Counted from the stretch's first letter, positions 1 to 7,156 are shown. The stretch is 18,281 nt of DNA from DATAYF01 sp036272735 (GCA_036272735.1 DATAYF010000523.1:1-18281); one strand, 5' to 3'. Notes: generated by a model not told the origin, from the sequence alone. Translations and numbers: made by a program.

Positions 1-1
1 T

Positions 2-88
2 GTAAATTTTTGGAATGAAATGGGCGAGTTCGCAGGAAGCCAGAAACAGCCAGCAGAGCGCAAGAAGCTCTCTTCTGATGAGAAGTAA
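2..88 (+). CDS. 3' end of an unidentified protein (partial)
   Basis: An open frame enters from the left edge and stops at TAA 86-88. The 28 visible residues form a polar, lysine-rich tail ending in KKLSSDEK. This looks like the disordered C-terminus of a longer protein, but no family can be named from it. The sequence after the stop is clearly more AT-rich, which fits a gene end here. It could also be a chance frame, because only 87 bases are visible. Confidence 0.4.
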   Translation, partial: VNFWNEMGEFAGSQKQPAERKKLSSDEK

Positions 89-370
89 AAACCTTAGTTA
101 TTCCCTATTGCACGTTTTACCGACCATTTCATTACCACAATTCCCCCAATGAAATAAACAGATTTACACTTAAGCATGCATGTGAGTAAGGATAGCGTAA
201 TACACCATGACCTACCCTCATTCAAAAAACGACACATGGAAACTACCCAATCTTCCTAGACATGCACCCGGTGAGCTACGTTATCCGTCATTAAAAGTGT
301 ATACTTATTACACAATCCCAAAAAGTAGAATTACGTACGCCCCGAATAATGCCCGTTGAAGAGGAGATGA
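89..370. other. AT-rich intergenic region upstream of the histidine kinase
   Basis: No ORF with a ribosome binding site and no strong hairpin is seen here. A -10-like TATACT lies at 300-305, inside the short inverted repeat GTGTA/TACAC-like segment at 297-313, but no good -35 box sits 16-18 bases upstream. The promoter of the histidine kinase is probably in this stretch. The Shine-Dalgarno GAGGAG is at 361-366. Confidence 0.4.
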
Positions 371-1207
371 ATGACCATGAAGGTCCAGCGTGAGCAATCG
401 TCCCAAGAGACGATTCAGGCATTACAAAACCAGGTAGATCAACTGACCGCCGAAAATATGCTACTTCAGGATCAACTGACACGCAAAGAACAATTCATCG
501 CGATGATCGCTCACGAGTTACGTAGCCCGCTCTCGCCCATTATCAACTACGCTCAGATGCTCACACGCCAGATCGGGGGCGCACAAGGGAATCAGCAGGG
601 ACAAGAGGATAATAAGCGTAGCCGGGCTATGTTGCACAACACAACCATTATTATTAGCCAGGCCCGACGTTTGAGCCGGCTCGTCAACGACCTGCTCGAC
701 GTCTCACGCATCTCCTCGGGCCAATTTACCCTCTTGCGTGAAGATTGCGATATCGTTGCTCTCACACGAGAACTTGTCGAGCAGCTACGCCCGGTCGCTC
801 CCTATCATAACCTGATCGTACAAGCACCGGAGCCAGGGACACCAACCATAGGACATTGGGATAGCGGACGACTTCAACAGGTACTAGGCAATTTACTGGA
901 TAACGCCATCAAATATTCGGACGAGCATACAACTATTACCACACGCATCTGGACCACGGCAGAGTCCGTCCATATAAGCGTACACAATGAGGGTGTGAGC
1001 ATTCCTTCTAGCGATGCGAGTTCGCTTTTTAAGCCTTTTGTACGCCTGGCTAACGGTACGCATCGTCAAGGTTCGGGGCTAGGGTTGTATATCACCAAAT
1101 CAATCATTGAGGCACACGGTGGGGTACTGCGACTCGAACCTCCCACGCAAGAAAGCACCGATGACGGCCTGAAAGGGACAACCTTCACCTTCGATCTCCC
1201 ATTATAG
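371..1207 (+). CDS. Orphan soluble sensor histidine kinase (HisKA + HATPase_c)
   Basis: This is a 278-residue histidine kinase that autophosphorylates on His and passes phosphate to a response regulator. It has no transmembrane segment, PAS or GAF domain; the N-terminus (about 8-40) is a predicted coiled coil that runs into the H-box AHELRSPLSP with phospho-acceptor His48. The HATPase domain shows an N-box near 173-182 (GNLLDNAIKY) and a G2 box GSGLGL at 234-239. The G1 box is unusual: HNEGVSIP at 205-212 replaces the usual DxGxG, so the adenine-contacting Asp is Asn206. No response regulator is adjacent, so the partner is unknown. GAGGAG at 361-366 is 4 nt from ATG 371 and 10 nt from ATG 377, so either Met could be the start. 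It probably senses a cytoplasmic signal through the coiled coil or a partner protein (inference). Confidence 0.92.
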   Translation: MTMKVQREQSSQETIQALQNQVDQLTAENMLLQDQLTRKEQFIAMIAHELRSPLSPIINYAQMLTRQIGGAQGNQQGQEDNKRSRAMLHNTTIIISQARRLSRLVNDLLDVSRISSGQFTLLREDCDIVALTRELVEQLRPVAPYHNLIVQAPEPGTPTIGHWDSGRLQQVLGNLLDNAIKYSDEHTTITTRIWTTAESVHISVHNEGVSIPSSDASSLFKPFVRLANGTHRQGSGLGLYITKSIIEAHGGVLRLEPPTQESTDDGLKGTTFTFDLPL

Positions 1208-1235
1208 AATATTAGATCAGGAGAAGCGCAGTAGA

Positions 1236-1366
1236 TGTAGGGACCGATTGATCGTGTTCGTGACCGGTCAACGATGACAACCAATGTGCCTTATCGCCGC
1301 AATGTTTCGGAGCAGCGGGCTGGTTGGCCGATAGGGTACGGCAGACACGATCAATCGGTCCCTACA
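1236..1366. repeat. MITE-like element with 22-bp perfect terminal inverted repeats
   Basis: Bases 1236-1257 and 1345-1366 are exact reverse complements over 22 nt; each arm carries the core GTAGGGACCGATTGATCG. The 131-bp unit has no coding capacity. The interior also shows weak inverted similarity (GTGCCTTATCG against CCGATAGGGTAC), as if a longer hairpin had decayed. No convincing target-site duplication flanks it. It starts 28 nt after the histidine kinase stop, so it may also act as that gene's transcription terminator. Confidence 0.55.
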
Positions 1367-1438
1367 AATATTACGAGCATTCTTTTCACTGTGTCCCCTG
1401 AAAGCTCGCGTGGGCTGGCTCCTCGCAAAAATAGAGCA

Positions 1439-1478
1439 ATGGCCTGCTGTACTCTTTTAGTTCTGTACAACAGGCCAT
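1439..1478 (-). terminator. Hairpin terminator of the small secreted protein gene
   Basis: Arms 1439-1452 and 1465-1478 pair over 14 positions with one mismatch, around a 12-nt loop. The hairpin lies about 45 nt past the stop of the leftward gene at 1524. On the minus strand it is followed by a T-rich run (CTATTTTT), as expected for intrinsic termination. Confidence 0.6.
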
Positions 1479-1523
1479 ACTCAATAAGCAAAGACGTCAC
1501 AGGCAAATAACCCGTTTACTGAT

Positions 1524-1838
1524 TTATAATCCGCCACCCAAGAGGCTACCGACAATAGGCAAGTTCCCTAGTCCGGGCAATCCACCACCAGCACTACCGG
1601 AGCCGCTAGCAGTACCAGCGCCAGCAGCGCCACCAGTGGCACCATAATTACCAAGGCCACTGTAATCACCATAACCATTTGCAGGCGCTACTGCGTTAGG
1701 ACCATGCGCCGAATTCGGGCCCGCTGCATGTGCGGAATGGGGCATTTGCATAGCTCCAGCAGCCAGTACAGCCAATAAACAGACCAGCGTAAAGCACGCC
1801 AGAGCCATCTTTTTATGATTCTTGAGCCATTTTAGCAT
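1524..1838 (-). CDS. Small secreted Gly/Ala/Ser-rich protein
   Basis: The product is 104 residues, with a Sec signal peptide: basic start MLKWLKNHKK, a hydrophobic core, then an AHA-like cleavage site near residue 39. The mature part (about 65 residues) is low complexity and rich in Gly, Ala, Ser, Asn and Tyr. It ends in a hydrophobic Gly/Leu/Pro tail (GLPGLGNLPIVGSLLGGGL). I chose ATG 1838 rather than ATG 1847 because AGGAGG at 1848-1853 abuts the upstream ATG but is 9 nt from 1838. No catalytic or metal motif and no cysteine pair is seen in the mature part. Such proteins are typically cell-surface or matrix components. The tail resembles those of small secreted actinobacterial proteins, but the function is unknown. 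It is a single-gene unit with its own terminator. Confidence 0.75.
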   Translation of the reverse strand: MLKWLKNHKKMALACFTLVCLLAVLAAGAMQMPHSAHAAGPNSAHGPNAVAPANGYGDYSGLGNYGATGGAAGAGTASGSGSAGGGLPGLGNLPIVGSLLGGGL

Positions 1839-2448
1839 CGCTAACATCCTCCTAAATACTACAAGCTTTTTCAGAGCGGGCTAGTAGATATATGTATGCC
1901 CTGCCTTCCGAAAATAGCGGGGAAACTTTACGCCTATAGCGTGATCGATTGGTTATTTGCCTCTCCAACAGTTCTTTCACTCCATCTATTATAACTCGTC
2001 TTAAAAGTATCCCCTGCATAATCACTATAATTACACTTGAAGTACTATTTACATGAGATTTTCTCACCTGTTGGATCAGTATCCTGTAGAAATTGACAGG
2101 GAATGACAGGTAGTTTGCTCAGGCGAGAAAACTGGTGAAAATGGCGATGCACGCAAGGGCTGGTGCAGACTATACTACGACTGTGCAGAGGAACCCTACT
2201 GGCGCGGATCAGCGTTTGATCAGGCATCGATTGTGGAACCCGGTGCCTGACCAGGCGAGTTCGAACTCATGGTGGTGCACTCGGCCAGCCCGTGGGCGAA
2301 GCGAGATTGACCGAGACCACACCACAAGATGAGCCAGGATAATATGCTATCGGATATGGCACGTATGGAAAGCGCTGGTAGGGACTTACCAGTAGTGATA
2401 ACACGTATCTAGCGTCTTTTGCTCGTAAGTTCAGAAGGGAGCAACATC
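1839..2448. other. 610-bp intergenic region between divergent genes
   Basis: It contains the AGGAGG ribosome binding site of the leftward gene (1848-1853) and must hold the promoters of both divergent genes. The left part (to about 2050) is AT-rich. A minus-strand TATAAT-like hexamer occurs around 1988-1993, without a clear -35. TTGACA at 2093-2098 has no -10 partner at normal spacing. The right-central part, about 2130-2330, is GC-richer and full of complementary segments (annotated separately). A small stem CTGGTA/TACCAG lies at 2375-2392. No ORF here has a credible start site. Confidence 0.5.
2215..2330 (+). ncRNA. Candidate structured RNA or leader (unidentified)
   Basis: By eye several helices can form. 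Bases 2217-2229 pair with 2241-2253 over 13 positions with one mismatch and one G-U. A 12-nt palindrome GAGTTCGAACTC lies at 2257-2268. CTCGG 2280-2284 pairs with CCGAG 2311-2315, continuing after a 3-nt bulge as GTGGT 2272-2276 with ACCAC 2316-2320, and enclosing a small GCC/GGC stem. The segment is GC-richer than its AT-rich left flank. It matches no RNA family I know; RNase P, tmRNA, SRP and tRNA were considered. It may be an independent small RNA or part of the 5' leader of the gene at 2449. Strand is assumed, not shown. Confidence 0.25.
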
Positions 2449-2751
2449 ATGGCACAATGGGCATACAAAGTTGCGTATATTGATTATCGAGGTCGCATCT
2501 CTTGTGAAGGGCAGGAGACATTGATCGGCGATGAGCGTCGTAGCACGTTCGCGCGTCGCTACATGAACACCCTCGGTCACGATGGCTGGGAACTGGTTGG
2601 GATTCAGCCCCTGACCGCAAATTCAGCCTACTACGTTTTTAAGCGGCCCGCACAGGAAGGCGATTACACAACAGCAACGCCAGACGCTGCCCAGCAGCAG
2701 ACACCACCAACACCACCGCAGAGCAACAATCCAACAACAGAAAGCGTGTAA
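2449..2751 (+). CDS. DUF4177-like small protein
   Basis: This is a 100-residue cytoplasmic protein. The first 65 residues form a compact alpha/beta unit: two strands (WAYKVAYIDYRG, then ISCEGQETLIG), a helix (TFARRYMNTLGHDG), the characteristic WELVGIQP, and a final strand YYVFKRP. This pattern matches the DUF4177 family, whose function is not established. The last 30 residues are a Thr/Pro/Gln/Asn-rich disordered tail. ATG 2449 is used because AAGGGAG at 2435-2441 is 7 nt upstream; an in-frame TTG at 2419 has no such site. The gene is monocistronic, with a strong terminator 9 nt after the stop. Confidence 0.75.
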   Translation: MAQWAYKVAYIDYRGRISCEGQETLIGDERRSTFARRYMNTLGHDGWELVGIQPLTANSAYYVFKRPAQEGDYTTATPDAAQQQTPPTPPQSNNPTTESV

Positions 2752-2760
2752 ATTTTATAT

Positions 2761-2809
2761 GACCGACGATAGGGGCGTGCCAGGAAACGGTACGCCCCTA
2801 TCGTCGGTC
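2761..2809 (+). terminator. Strong intrinsic terminator, 21-bp stem
   Basis: Arms 2761-2781 and 2789-2809 pair over 21 positions with a single G-U pair around a 7-nt loop, followed by TTTTCT. It lies directly after the DUF4177-like gene. This is the only one of the window's long-stem hairpins on the plus strand with a clear T-tract. Confidence 0.9.
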
Positions 2810-2816
2810 TTTTCTA

Positions 2817-2825
2817 TGCTATAAT
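2817..2825 (+). promoter_or_regulatory. Extended -10 promoter of the aldehyde dehydrogenase gene
   Basis: TGCTATAAT gives a perfect extended -10 element (TG plus one base plus TATAAT). The -35 region falls inside the preceding terminator stem and has no TTGACA match, which an extended -10 can tolerate. Transcription would begin near 2832, leaving a leader of about 70 nt. Confidence 0.55.
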
Positions 2826-2852
2826 AATCCGCAGAGAAGCATCTCTATTTTT

Positions 2853-2874
2853 TGTCAAACTGTCAACGATGACA
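2853..2874 (+). promoter_or_regulatory. Operator-like cluster of TGTCA half-sites
   Basis: Two direct TGTCA copies (2853-2857 and 2861-2865) are followed by an inverted TGACA (2870-2874). The last two form TGTCA-N4-TGACA. The cluster sits between the predicted transcription start and the ribosome binding site of the aldehyde dehydrogenase gene, where a bound repressor would block transcription. No regulator gene is adjacent. Confidence 0.3.
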
Positions 2875-2902
2875 CAAAATACTCTTTGAGGAGACATATT
2901 TC

Positions 2903-4399
2903 ATGACGCAATCATCCTCCACTCATGCAACCGAGCAGGGTCCCACCTTTCAAAATTTCATCGGTGGCCGCTGGCAAGATTCACGCAGCGGCAAGACCTT
3001 TGTCAGTACCAATCCCGCACGCACCAGCGAAATCATTGGCTATTACCAACAATCAATCATAGAGGATCTTGAAGCGGCAATTGAAGCGGCAAGCGCAGCC
3101 CAACCAGCCTGGGCAGCCACGCCCGCGCCCACACGAGGCGAGGTACTATTCAAGACCGCGCTCATTCTCGAACAGCGCCAGGAAGAACTCGCCACGCTGA
3201 TGACGCGCGAAATGGGCAAGATTTTGCGCGAGACACGTGGTGATGTGCAGATTGCCATCGACGTCGCTAAATACATGGCTGGCGAGGCCAAAAGGGCCGA
3301 AGGCGAAACCTATCCCTCAGCCCTCCCCAACAAATTTTGCATGACCATTCGCCAACCGCTTGGTCTCGTGGGCATCATCACCCCCTGGAACTTCCCCATC
3401 GCCATTCCAGCCTGGAAGTCGTTTCCCGCGCTGCTGGCTGGCAACGCCGTTATCCTCAAGCCCGCGAGCGACACCCCACTGCTGGCCCTCAAGATGGCCG
3501 AGATTTTGCAGGAAGCCGGTCTACCCGACGGCGTGCTTAACGTCATCACCGGACCAGGTGGAACACTGGGAGACGCGCTGGTGGGGCATAAGCGCATCAA
3601 TATGATCTCGCTCACCGGTTCGACCGAGGTGGGACGCAGGGTAGGCGAGCGCTGTGGACGCGACCTGCGCCGCTGCAGCCTGGAACTGGGCGGCAAAAAC
3701 GCCGTGATCGTGTTAGACGATGCCGACCTGGACCTGGCCATCCAGGGTATTACCCTGGCCGCCTTTGGCACCACCGGTCAACGCTGCACAGCAACGAGCC
3801 GCGTCATCGTGCAGAAAAACGTGCAGAAAGCCTTCACCGAGCGCCTGGCCGCTGCCGCCGAAAAACTGGTGATCGGCGATGGCCTGGACTCCAAGGTCGA
3901 TATGGGACCGCTGGTCAACATGGGGCGCACAAAAGCGGTGCACGAATATACCGACGTTGGCAAGCACGAGGGAGCCACATTGGTGACTGGAGGCTCCCGG
4001 CTCAGCGATGAGGCATACGCGGAAGGCGCATTCTACCAACCAACCATTTTCACCGACGTACAGCCCGAGATGCGCATTGCTCGCGAGGAGGTCTTCGGTC
4101 CCTTCGTTTCCATCATCCCTGTGGAGTCGTACGAGGAGGCTATTCGCGTGGCGAACGCAACTGAATATGGGCTTTCTACCTCCATCTTTACCGAAAACAC
4201 ACGGCTATCCTACCGTGCACTGCGCGACATCGAGGCTGGCCTGGTTTACGTGAACGCCGGAACCACCGGCTCCGAGATCCATCTCCCCTTCGGAGGCATG
4301 AAGAGCAGCGGCAACGGGCATCGCGAACTGGGCCACTACGCCGTTGAAGAGTTCAGTGAAGTGAAAAGTATCTTCGTCTCCTACCCGCCACGCCATTAA
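2903..4399 (+). CDS. NAD(P)+-dependent aldehyde dehydrogenase (semialdehyde dehydrogenase-like)
   Basis: This 498-residue protein is a full-length ALDH-superfamily enzyme that oxidises an aldehyde to the carboxylate with NAD(P)+. Visible active-site parts are Asn163 in ITPWNFP, cofactor-binding Lys186 in LKPAS, the Rossmann loop SLTGSTEVGRR at 236-246, general base Glu261 in LELGGKN, catalytic Cys295 in GQRCTATS, and EEVFGP at 395-400. The C-terminal stretch LPFGGMKSSGNGHRELG and the segment before PWN resemble alpha-ketoglutaric semialdehyde dehydrogenases and YcbD/GucD-like enzymes, so a sugar-acid or amino-acid degradation role is possible. The true substrate cannot be read from sequence, and no pathway gene is adjacent. 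GAGGAG 2888-2893 is 9 nt from the ATG. It is monocistronic and cytoplasmic. Confidence 0.93.
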   Translation: MTQSSSTHATEQGPTFQNFIGGRWQDSRSGKTFVSTNPARTSEIIGYYQQSIIEDLEAAIEAASAAQPAWAATPAPTRGEVLFKTALILEQRQEELATLMTREMGKILRETRGDVQIAIDVAKYMAGEAKRAEGETYPSALPNKFCMTIRQPLGLVGIITPWNFPIAIPAWKSFPALLAGNAVILKPASDTPLLALKMAEILQEAGLPDGVLNVITGPGGTLGDALVGHKRINMISLTGSTEVGRRVGERCGRDLRRCSLELGGKNAVIVLDDADLDLAIQGITLAAFGTTGQRCTATSRVIVQKNVQKAFTERLAAAAEKLVIGDGLDSKVDMGPLVNMGRTKAVHEYTDVGKHEGATLVTGGSRLSDEAYAEGAFYQPTIFTDVQPEMRIAREEVFGPFVSIIPVESYEEAIRVANATEYGLSTSIFTENTRLSYRALRDIEAGLVYVNAGTTGSEIHLPFGGMKSSGNGHRELGHYAVEEFSEVKSIFVSYPPRH

Positions 4400-4415
4400 A
4401 ACCGTGGTTGCATTT

Positions 4416-4460
4416 ATAGATAAACGTGTATGGGCTGGCAGTCCATACACGTTTATCTAT
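4416..4460 (+). terminator. 18-bp perfect hairpin without T-tract
   Basis: Arms 4416-4433 and 4443-4460 are exact reverse complements (18 bp) around a 9-nt loop. The hairpin begins 17 nt after the aldehyde dehydrogenase stop. The base run after it is GGCCTAC, so no U-tract would follow the stem. It is probably a terminator or 3'-end stabiliser of that mRNA. Confidence 0.65.
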
Positions 4461-4786
4461 GGCCTACTAGACCACCAGTGCTTCTCTATGTATTGCATTT
4501 TTTTGAGGGCAGTACTGATGGGTATGGAAGCAGCATGCACTAGCGTGACGTAGCGTGTAGGAGCAAGCAGGCGAGTTACATGTGATCAAACAGCTTGTTT
4601 TCAGCAGCAGACTAAGGTATGATGGGCTTGAATTTTGTATTCCACAAGGCTGTAGACGGTCAAGGGTTGAACACTATGTGTTTAACCAGGGTGGTGCATG
4701 GATTACGGGTCAATTTCGCGGGTCAGCCTCACATATCAGCGCTTGTGGTAGGGAAATCAAAGCTGTGCCATTTTGGAGGATGCCTT
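4461..4786 (+). promoter_or_regulatory. Intergenic and leader region of the ABC importer operon
   Basis: A sigma-70-like promoter is seen: TTGTTT at 4595-4600, 17-nt spacer, TATGAT at 4618-4623. This gives a start near 4630 and a leader of about 155 nt. GGAGG at 4775-4779 is the ribosome binding site of the first permease. I see no purine-riboswitch consensus in the leader, and nothing recognisable in 4461-4590 apart from a short AGCGTG-ACGT-AGCGTG direct repeat near 4543. Confidence 0.5.
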
Positions 4787-6127
4787 ATGGCAATGCCAAC
4801 CACCCAGGGCGGGACCAACGTGTTGCCTCCGTCCGTGCCGGGAAAATTTACGCGCATGCGTAAGTTAGGGGTTACGCTGGCGCGCCCTCTCTTCGCCGTG
4901 ATCCTGGCGATGATCGTGGGCGCTATCGTCATTATGTTGACCACGCCCGGCTCTTTTGTCGACCGCTTCGATACGGTCACATATGCCTATGCGTCGTTGT
5001 ATCAAGGATCATTTGGTGATCCACAAAGTCTCTCGTATACCCTCGTACGCGTGGGACCACTCATTTTGACCGGAATTTCGGTGGCAATCGCTTACCGCGT
5101 CGGATTATTTAATATTGGAGCCGAAGGCCAGCTCGCCGTGGGAGCTATGACGGCGGGCATTATCGCCTTTGAATTGCCAAAATGGCCCGGCTGGGCGCTC
5201 ATTCCACTCATGATTATTGCCAGCATGGTTGCGGGCGCAATCTGGGGTGGCATCGTGGGCTGGTTGAAAGCCTGGCGTGGCGCGCACGAAGTGGTGACCA
5301 CGATCATGTTGAACTGGATCGCCTTCTACGTGACCGATTATTTTATCGATGGTCCATTCAAAGCGCCCAACCAGGCCAACCAGACCAGATCTCTTCCGCT
5401 ACAGGCCACGCTGCCACGCGTCGCCACGGTGTACAATGCCACACTGGGCAAATTTCTGCCACCAATAGCATCGCCCGATCAATACCTGACGGACGTGAGT
5501 ATTTTCATTGCGCTGCTGATGCTGGTTATCTACTGGTTTGTCATGTCGCGCACAACGTACGGCTACGAAATTCGCGTCATCGGGAAAAATCCCAGGGCCG
5601 CAAAATACGCGGGCATCCCCATCGGGCGTAACCTTATCGTGACGATGGCGCTGGCGGGCGCGGTTTCTGGTCTTGCCGGTGCCGTGCACCTGATGGGCCA
5701 GTTCCCCTATCAATTGATTGCGACGACCTTCAGCACCGACCCAACCGGCTTCGACGCTATCGGCGTCGCCCTGCTGGGCCGCACCACCGCCGTTGGCATA
5801 TTCCTGGGTTCGTTACTCTTTGGCGGCCTGCGCCAGGGCGGATTATTGATGCAGCTCAACGCCAACATCCCTGTTGACCTGGCGTTCATCATTCAAGCGT
5901 TGGTGCTCTTCTGCATCGCCTCCGAGTTCTTGCCGATGCTACGTCGTTTAATACCGGGCCGGTTGGGCAATCATCGTCCAGCGTTGGCACTAAATAGAGC
6001 AGGCACAAGCGCCACAGAACAGGCACAAGCGCAAGCCACTGAGACCAGTGATGGTAGTGAGCAAGCTACAAGCGTTGCGGTTGCCGATAAAGAAGAGACG
6101 CGCTCACAGCAGGTGGAGGAGAAATAA
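4787..6127 (+). CDS. ABC transporter permease, nucleoside importer type (NupP/YufP-like)
   Basis: A 446-residue integral membrane protein of the BPD_transp_2 family, one half of the channel of a BMP-type nucleoside importer. Hydrophobic helices begin at about 33-52 and recur at about 85-105, 113-130, 137-160, 170-187, 236-253 and 282-380. Family signatures are LFNIGAEGQLAVGA at 107-120 and the cytoplasmic coupling segment GYEIRVIGKNPRAAKYAGI at 259-277. Residues about 394-446 are a hydrophilic Ala/Gln/Glu-rich tail that such permeases usually lack. ATG 4787 is chosen because GGAGG at 4775-4779 is 7 nt upstream. The longer frame from 4619 would start inside the predicted -10 box. The stop overlaps the next start (TAATG), so the two permeases are translationally coupled. 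Nucleoside specificity is inferred from family. Confidence 0.9.
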   Translation: MAMPTTQGGTNVLPPSVPGKFTRMRKLGVTLARPLFAVILAMIVGAIVIMLTTPGSFVDRFDTVTYAYASLYQGSFGDPQSLSYTLVRVGPLILTGISVAIAYRVGLFNIGAEGQLAVGAMTAGIIAFELPKWPGWALIPLMIIASMVAGAIWGGIVGWLKAWRGAHEVVTTIMLNWIAFYVTDYFIDGPFKAPNQANQTRSLPLQATLPRVATVYNATLGKFLPPIASPDQYLTDVSIFIALLMLVIYWFVMSRTTYGYEIRVIGKNPRAAKYAGIPIGRNLIVTMALAGAVSGLAGAVHLMGQFPYQLIATTFSTDPTGFDAIGVALLGRTTAVGIFLGSLLFGGLRQGGLLMQLNANIPVDLAFIIQALVLFCIASEFLPMLRRLIPGRLGNHRPALALNRAGTSATEQAQAQATETSDGSEQATSVAVADKEETRSQQVEEK

Positions 6128-7074
6128 TGTTTTTTCAAGTACTATTGCGCGTGCTCACGTCGAGCGACCTGTGGGCCGCGACGCTACAATTCGCGGCCCT
6201 GCTCGTGTTACCAGCGCTGGGTGGGGTGATTTCCGAACGCAGTGGAGTGATTAATATCGCCATGGAAGGCATGATGTTGACCGGGGCGTACGCAGGCGTG
6301 ATGGGGGCGTTGGCAACGCATAGCGTGATCGGCGGTGTGATTACGGCGATTATCGCCGGTGGACTGATCGCGCTGCTGCACGGCATTGTCTCGATCAATT
6401 TCAAAGCGGACCAGATCGTGAGCGGCATCGCCATCAACATCGCGGCCCTCGGCCTCACTAACTACTTGTTGTTTATCCAGACCTCGGCCAAAGGTGTGTC
6501 ATCGTTGGCCCAAAGTTTGCGTTTAGCCAACATCTCGCTTGGCCCCATTTCGCATATCCCGTTTGTTGGTCCGGTGTTCTTTCAACAAAACGTTATTTTT
6601 TACGTAGCTATACTGATCCTGCTCGCTATTCAATTTTTGCTGTTTCATACCAATATCGGTCTCCGTATTCGTGCCGTGGGTGAACATCCACAGGCGGCCG
6701 ATACCGCAGGCGTCAACGTGCGTCTGGTCCGTTACCTGTGCGTCATCGCCAGCGGCATGCTGTCGGGGCTGGCCGGTGCGTTTCTCTCGCTGGGCATCGC
6801 CGGTATCTTCAATTCCAACATGACCGCCGGAGCCGGTTTTATCGCGCTGGCCGCCATGATCTTTGGTAAATACACGCCGTGGGGCACGGGGCTGGCCTGC
6901 CTGGTCTTCGGTCTCGGCGAGGCATTGAGCCCGCGCCTGCAAGACACCGGCATCTCACCCAACCTGCTCAGTACGGTCCCCTATATACTCACGCTCATCG
7001 CGCTGGTCGGGCTCGTCGGGCGCACGGTGGCCCCCGCCGCCGACGGTATCCCATACGAGCCGGGCACGGAGTAA
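6127..7074 (+). CDS. ABC transporter permease, nucleoside importer type (NupQ/YufQ-like)
   Basis: A 315-residue membrane protein, also BPD_transp_2, forming the second half of the importer channel with the preceding permease. It is almost entirely hydrophobic helices. The signatures are ERSGVINIAMEGMMLTGAY near 37-55, equivalent to the NIGAEGQ motif of its partner, and the coupling segment GLRIRAVGEHPQAADTAGV near 178-196, which contacts the ATPase. Length is normal for the family. The ATG overlaps the upstream stop by one base, and GGAGGAG at 6115-6121 lies 5 nt upstream inside the previous gene, so expression is coupled. An 82-nt gap separates it from the ATPase gene. Confidence 0.92.
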   Translation: MFFQVLLRVLTSSDLWAATLQFAALLVLPALGGVISERSGVINIAMEGMMLTGAYAGVMGALATHSVIGGVITAIIAGGLIALLHGIVSINFKADQIVSGIAINIAALGLTNYLLFIQTSAKGVSSLAQSLRLANISLGPISHIPFVGPVFFQQNVIFYVAILILLAIQFLLFHTNIGLRIRAVGEHPQAADTAGVNVRLVRYLCVIASGMLSGLAGAFLSLGIAGIFNSNMTAGAGFIALAAMIFGKYTPWGTGLACLVFGLGEALSPRLQDTGISPNLLSTVPYILTLIALVGLVGRTVAPAADGIPYEPGTE

Positions 7075-7081
7075 TTCCCTG

Positions 7082-7130
7082 CATTCATATTAAATACTAG
7101 CATTAGACGCGATAGCGTCGTTTATGAATG
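7082..7130 (+). promoter_or_regulatory. Intercistronic stem structure in the importer operon
   Basis: CATTCAT (7082-7088) pairs with ATGAATG (7124-7130), and within it GACGC (7106-7110) pairs with GCGTC (7115-7119) around GATA. No T-tract follows, so read-through to the ATPase gene is expected. It might modulate the stoichiometry of permeases and ATPase through mRNA processing or stability (inference). The ATPase ribosome binding site, GAGGAG 7143-7148, lies just outside it. Confidence 0.3.
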
Positions 7131-7156
7131 ATTATGGATATTGAGGAGAAGCATCC

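Noticed and set aside
2251..2275. GAGTTCGAACTC looked like a tRNA T-arm.
   Set aside because: The flanking bases do not form a 5-bp T-stem around a 7-nt loop, and no acceptor, D or anticodon arm can be placed.
2135..2332. 65-codon plus-strand open frame in the intergenic region.
   Set aside because: No ribosome binding site, biased Arg/Trp composition, and it overlaps the segment with strong self-complementarity.
1267..2874. A 13-base word, GTCAACGATGACA, shared by 1267-1279 and 2862-2874.
   Set aside because: Several 13-base matches are expected by chance in a window this size, and the flanks do not align.
4624..4786. Purine-type riboswitch in the importer leader.
   Set aside because: No three-way junction consensus or kissing-loop pair could be found by eye.
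4619..4786. N-terminal extension of the first permease from ATG 4619.
   Set aside because: It starts inside the predicted -10 hexamer, has no ribosome site, and the permease has an ideal GGAGG 7 nt before ATG 4787.
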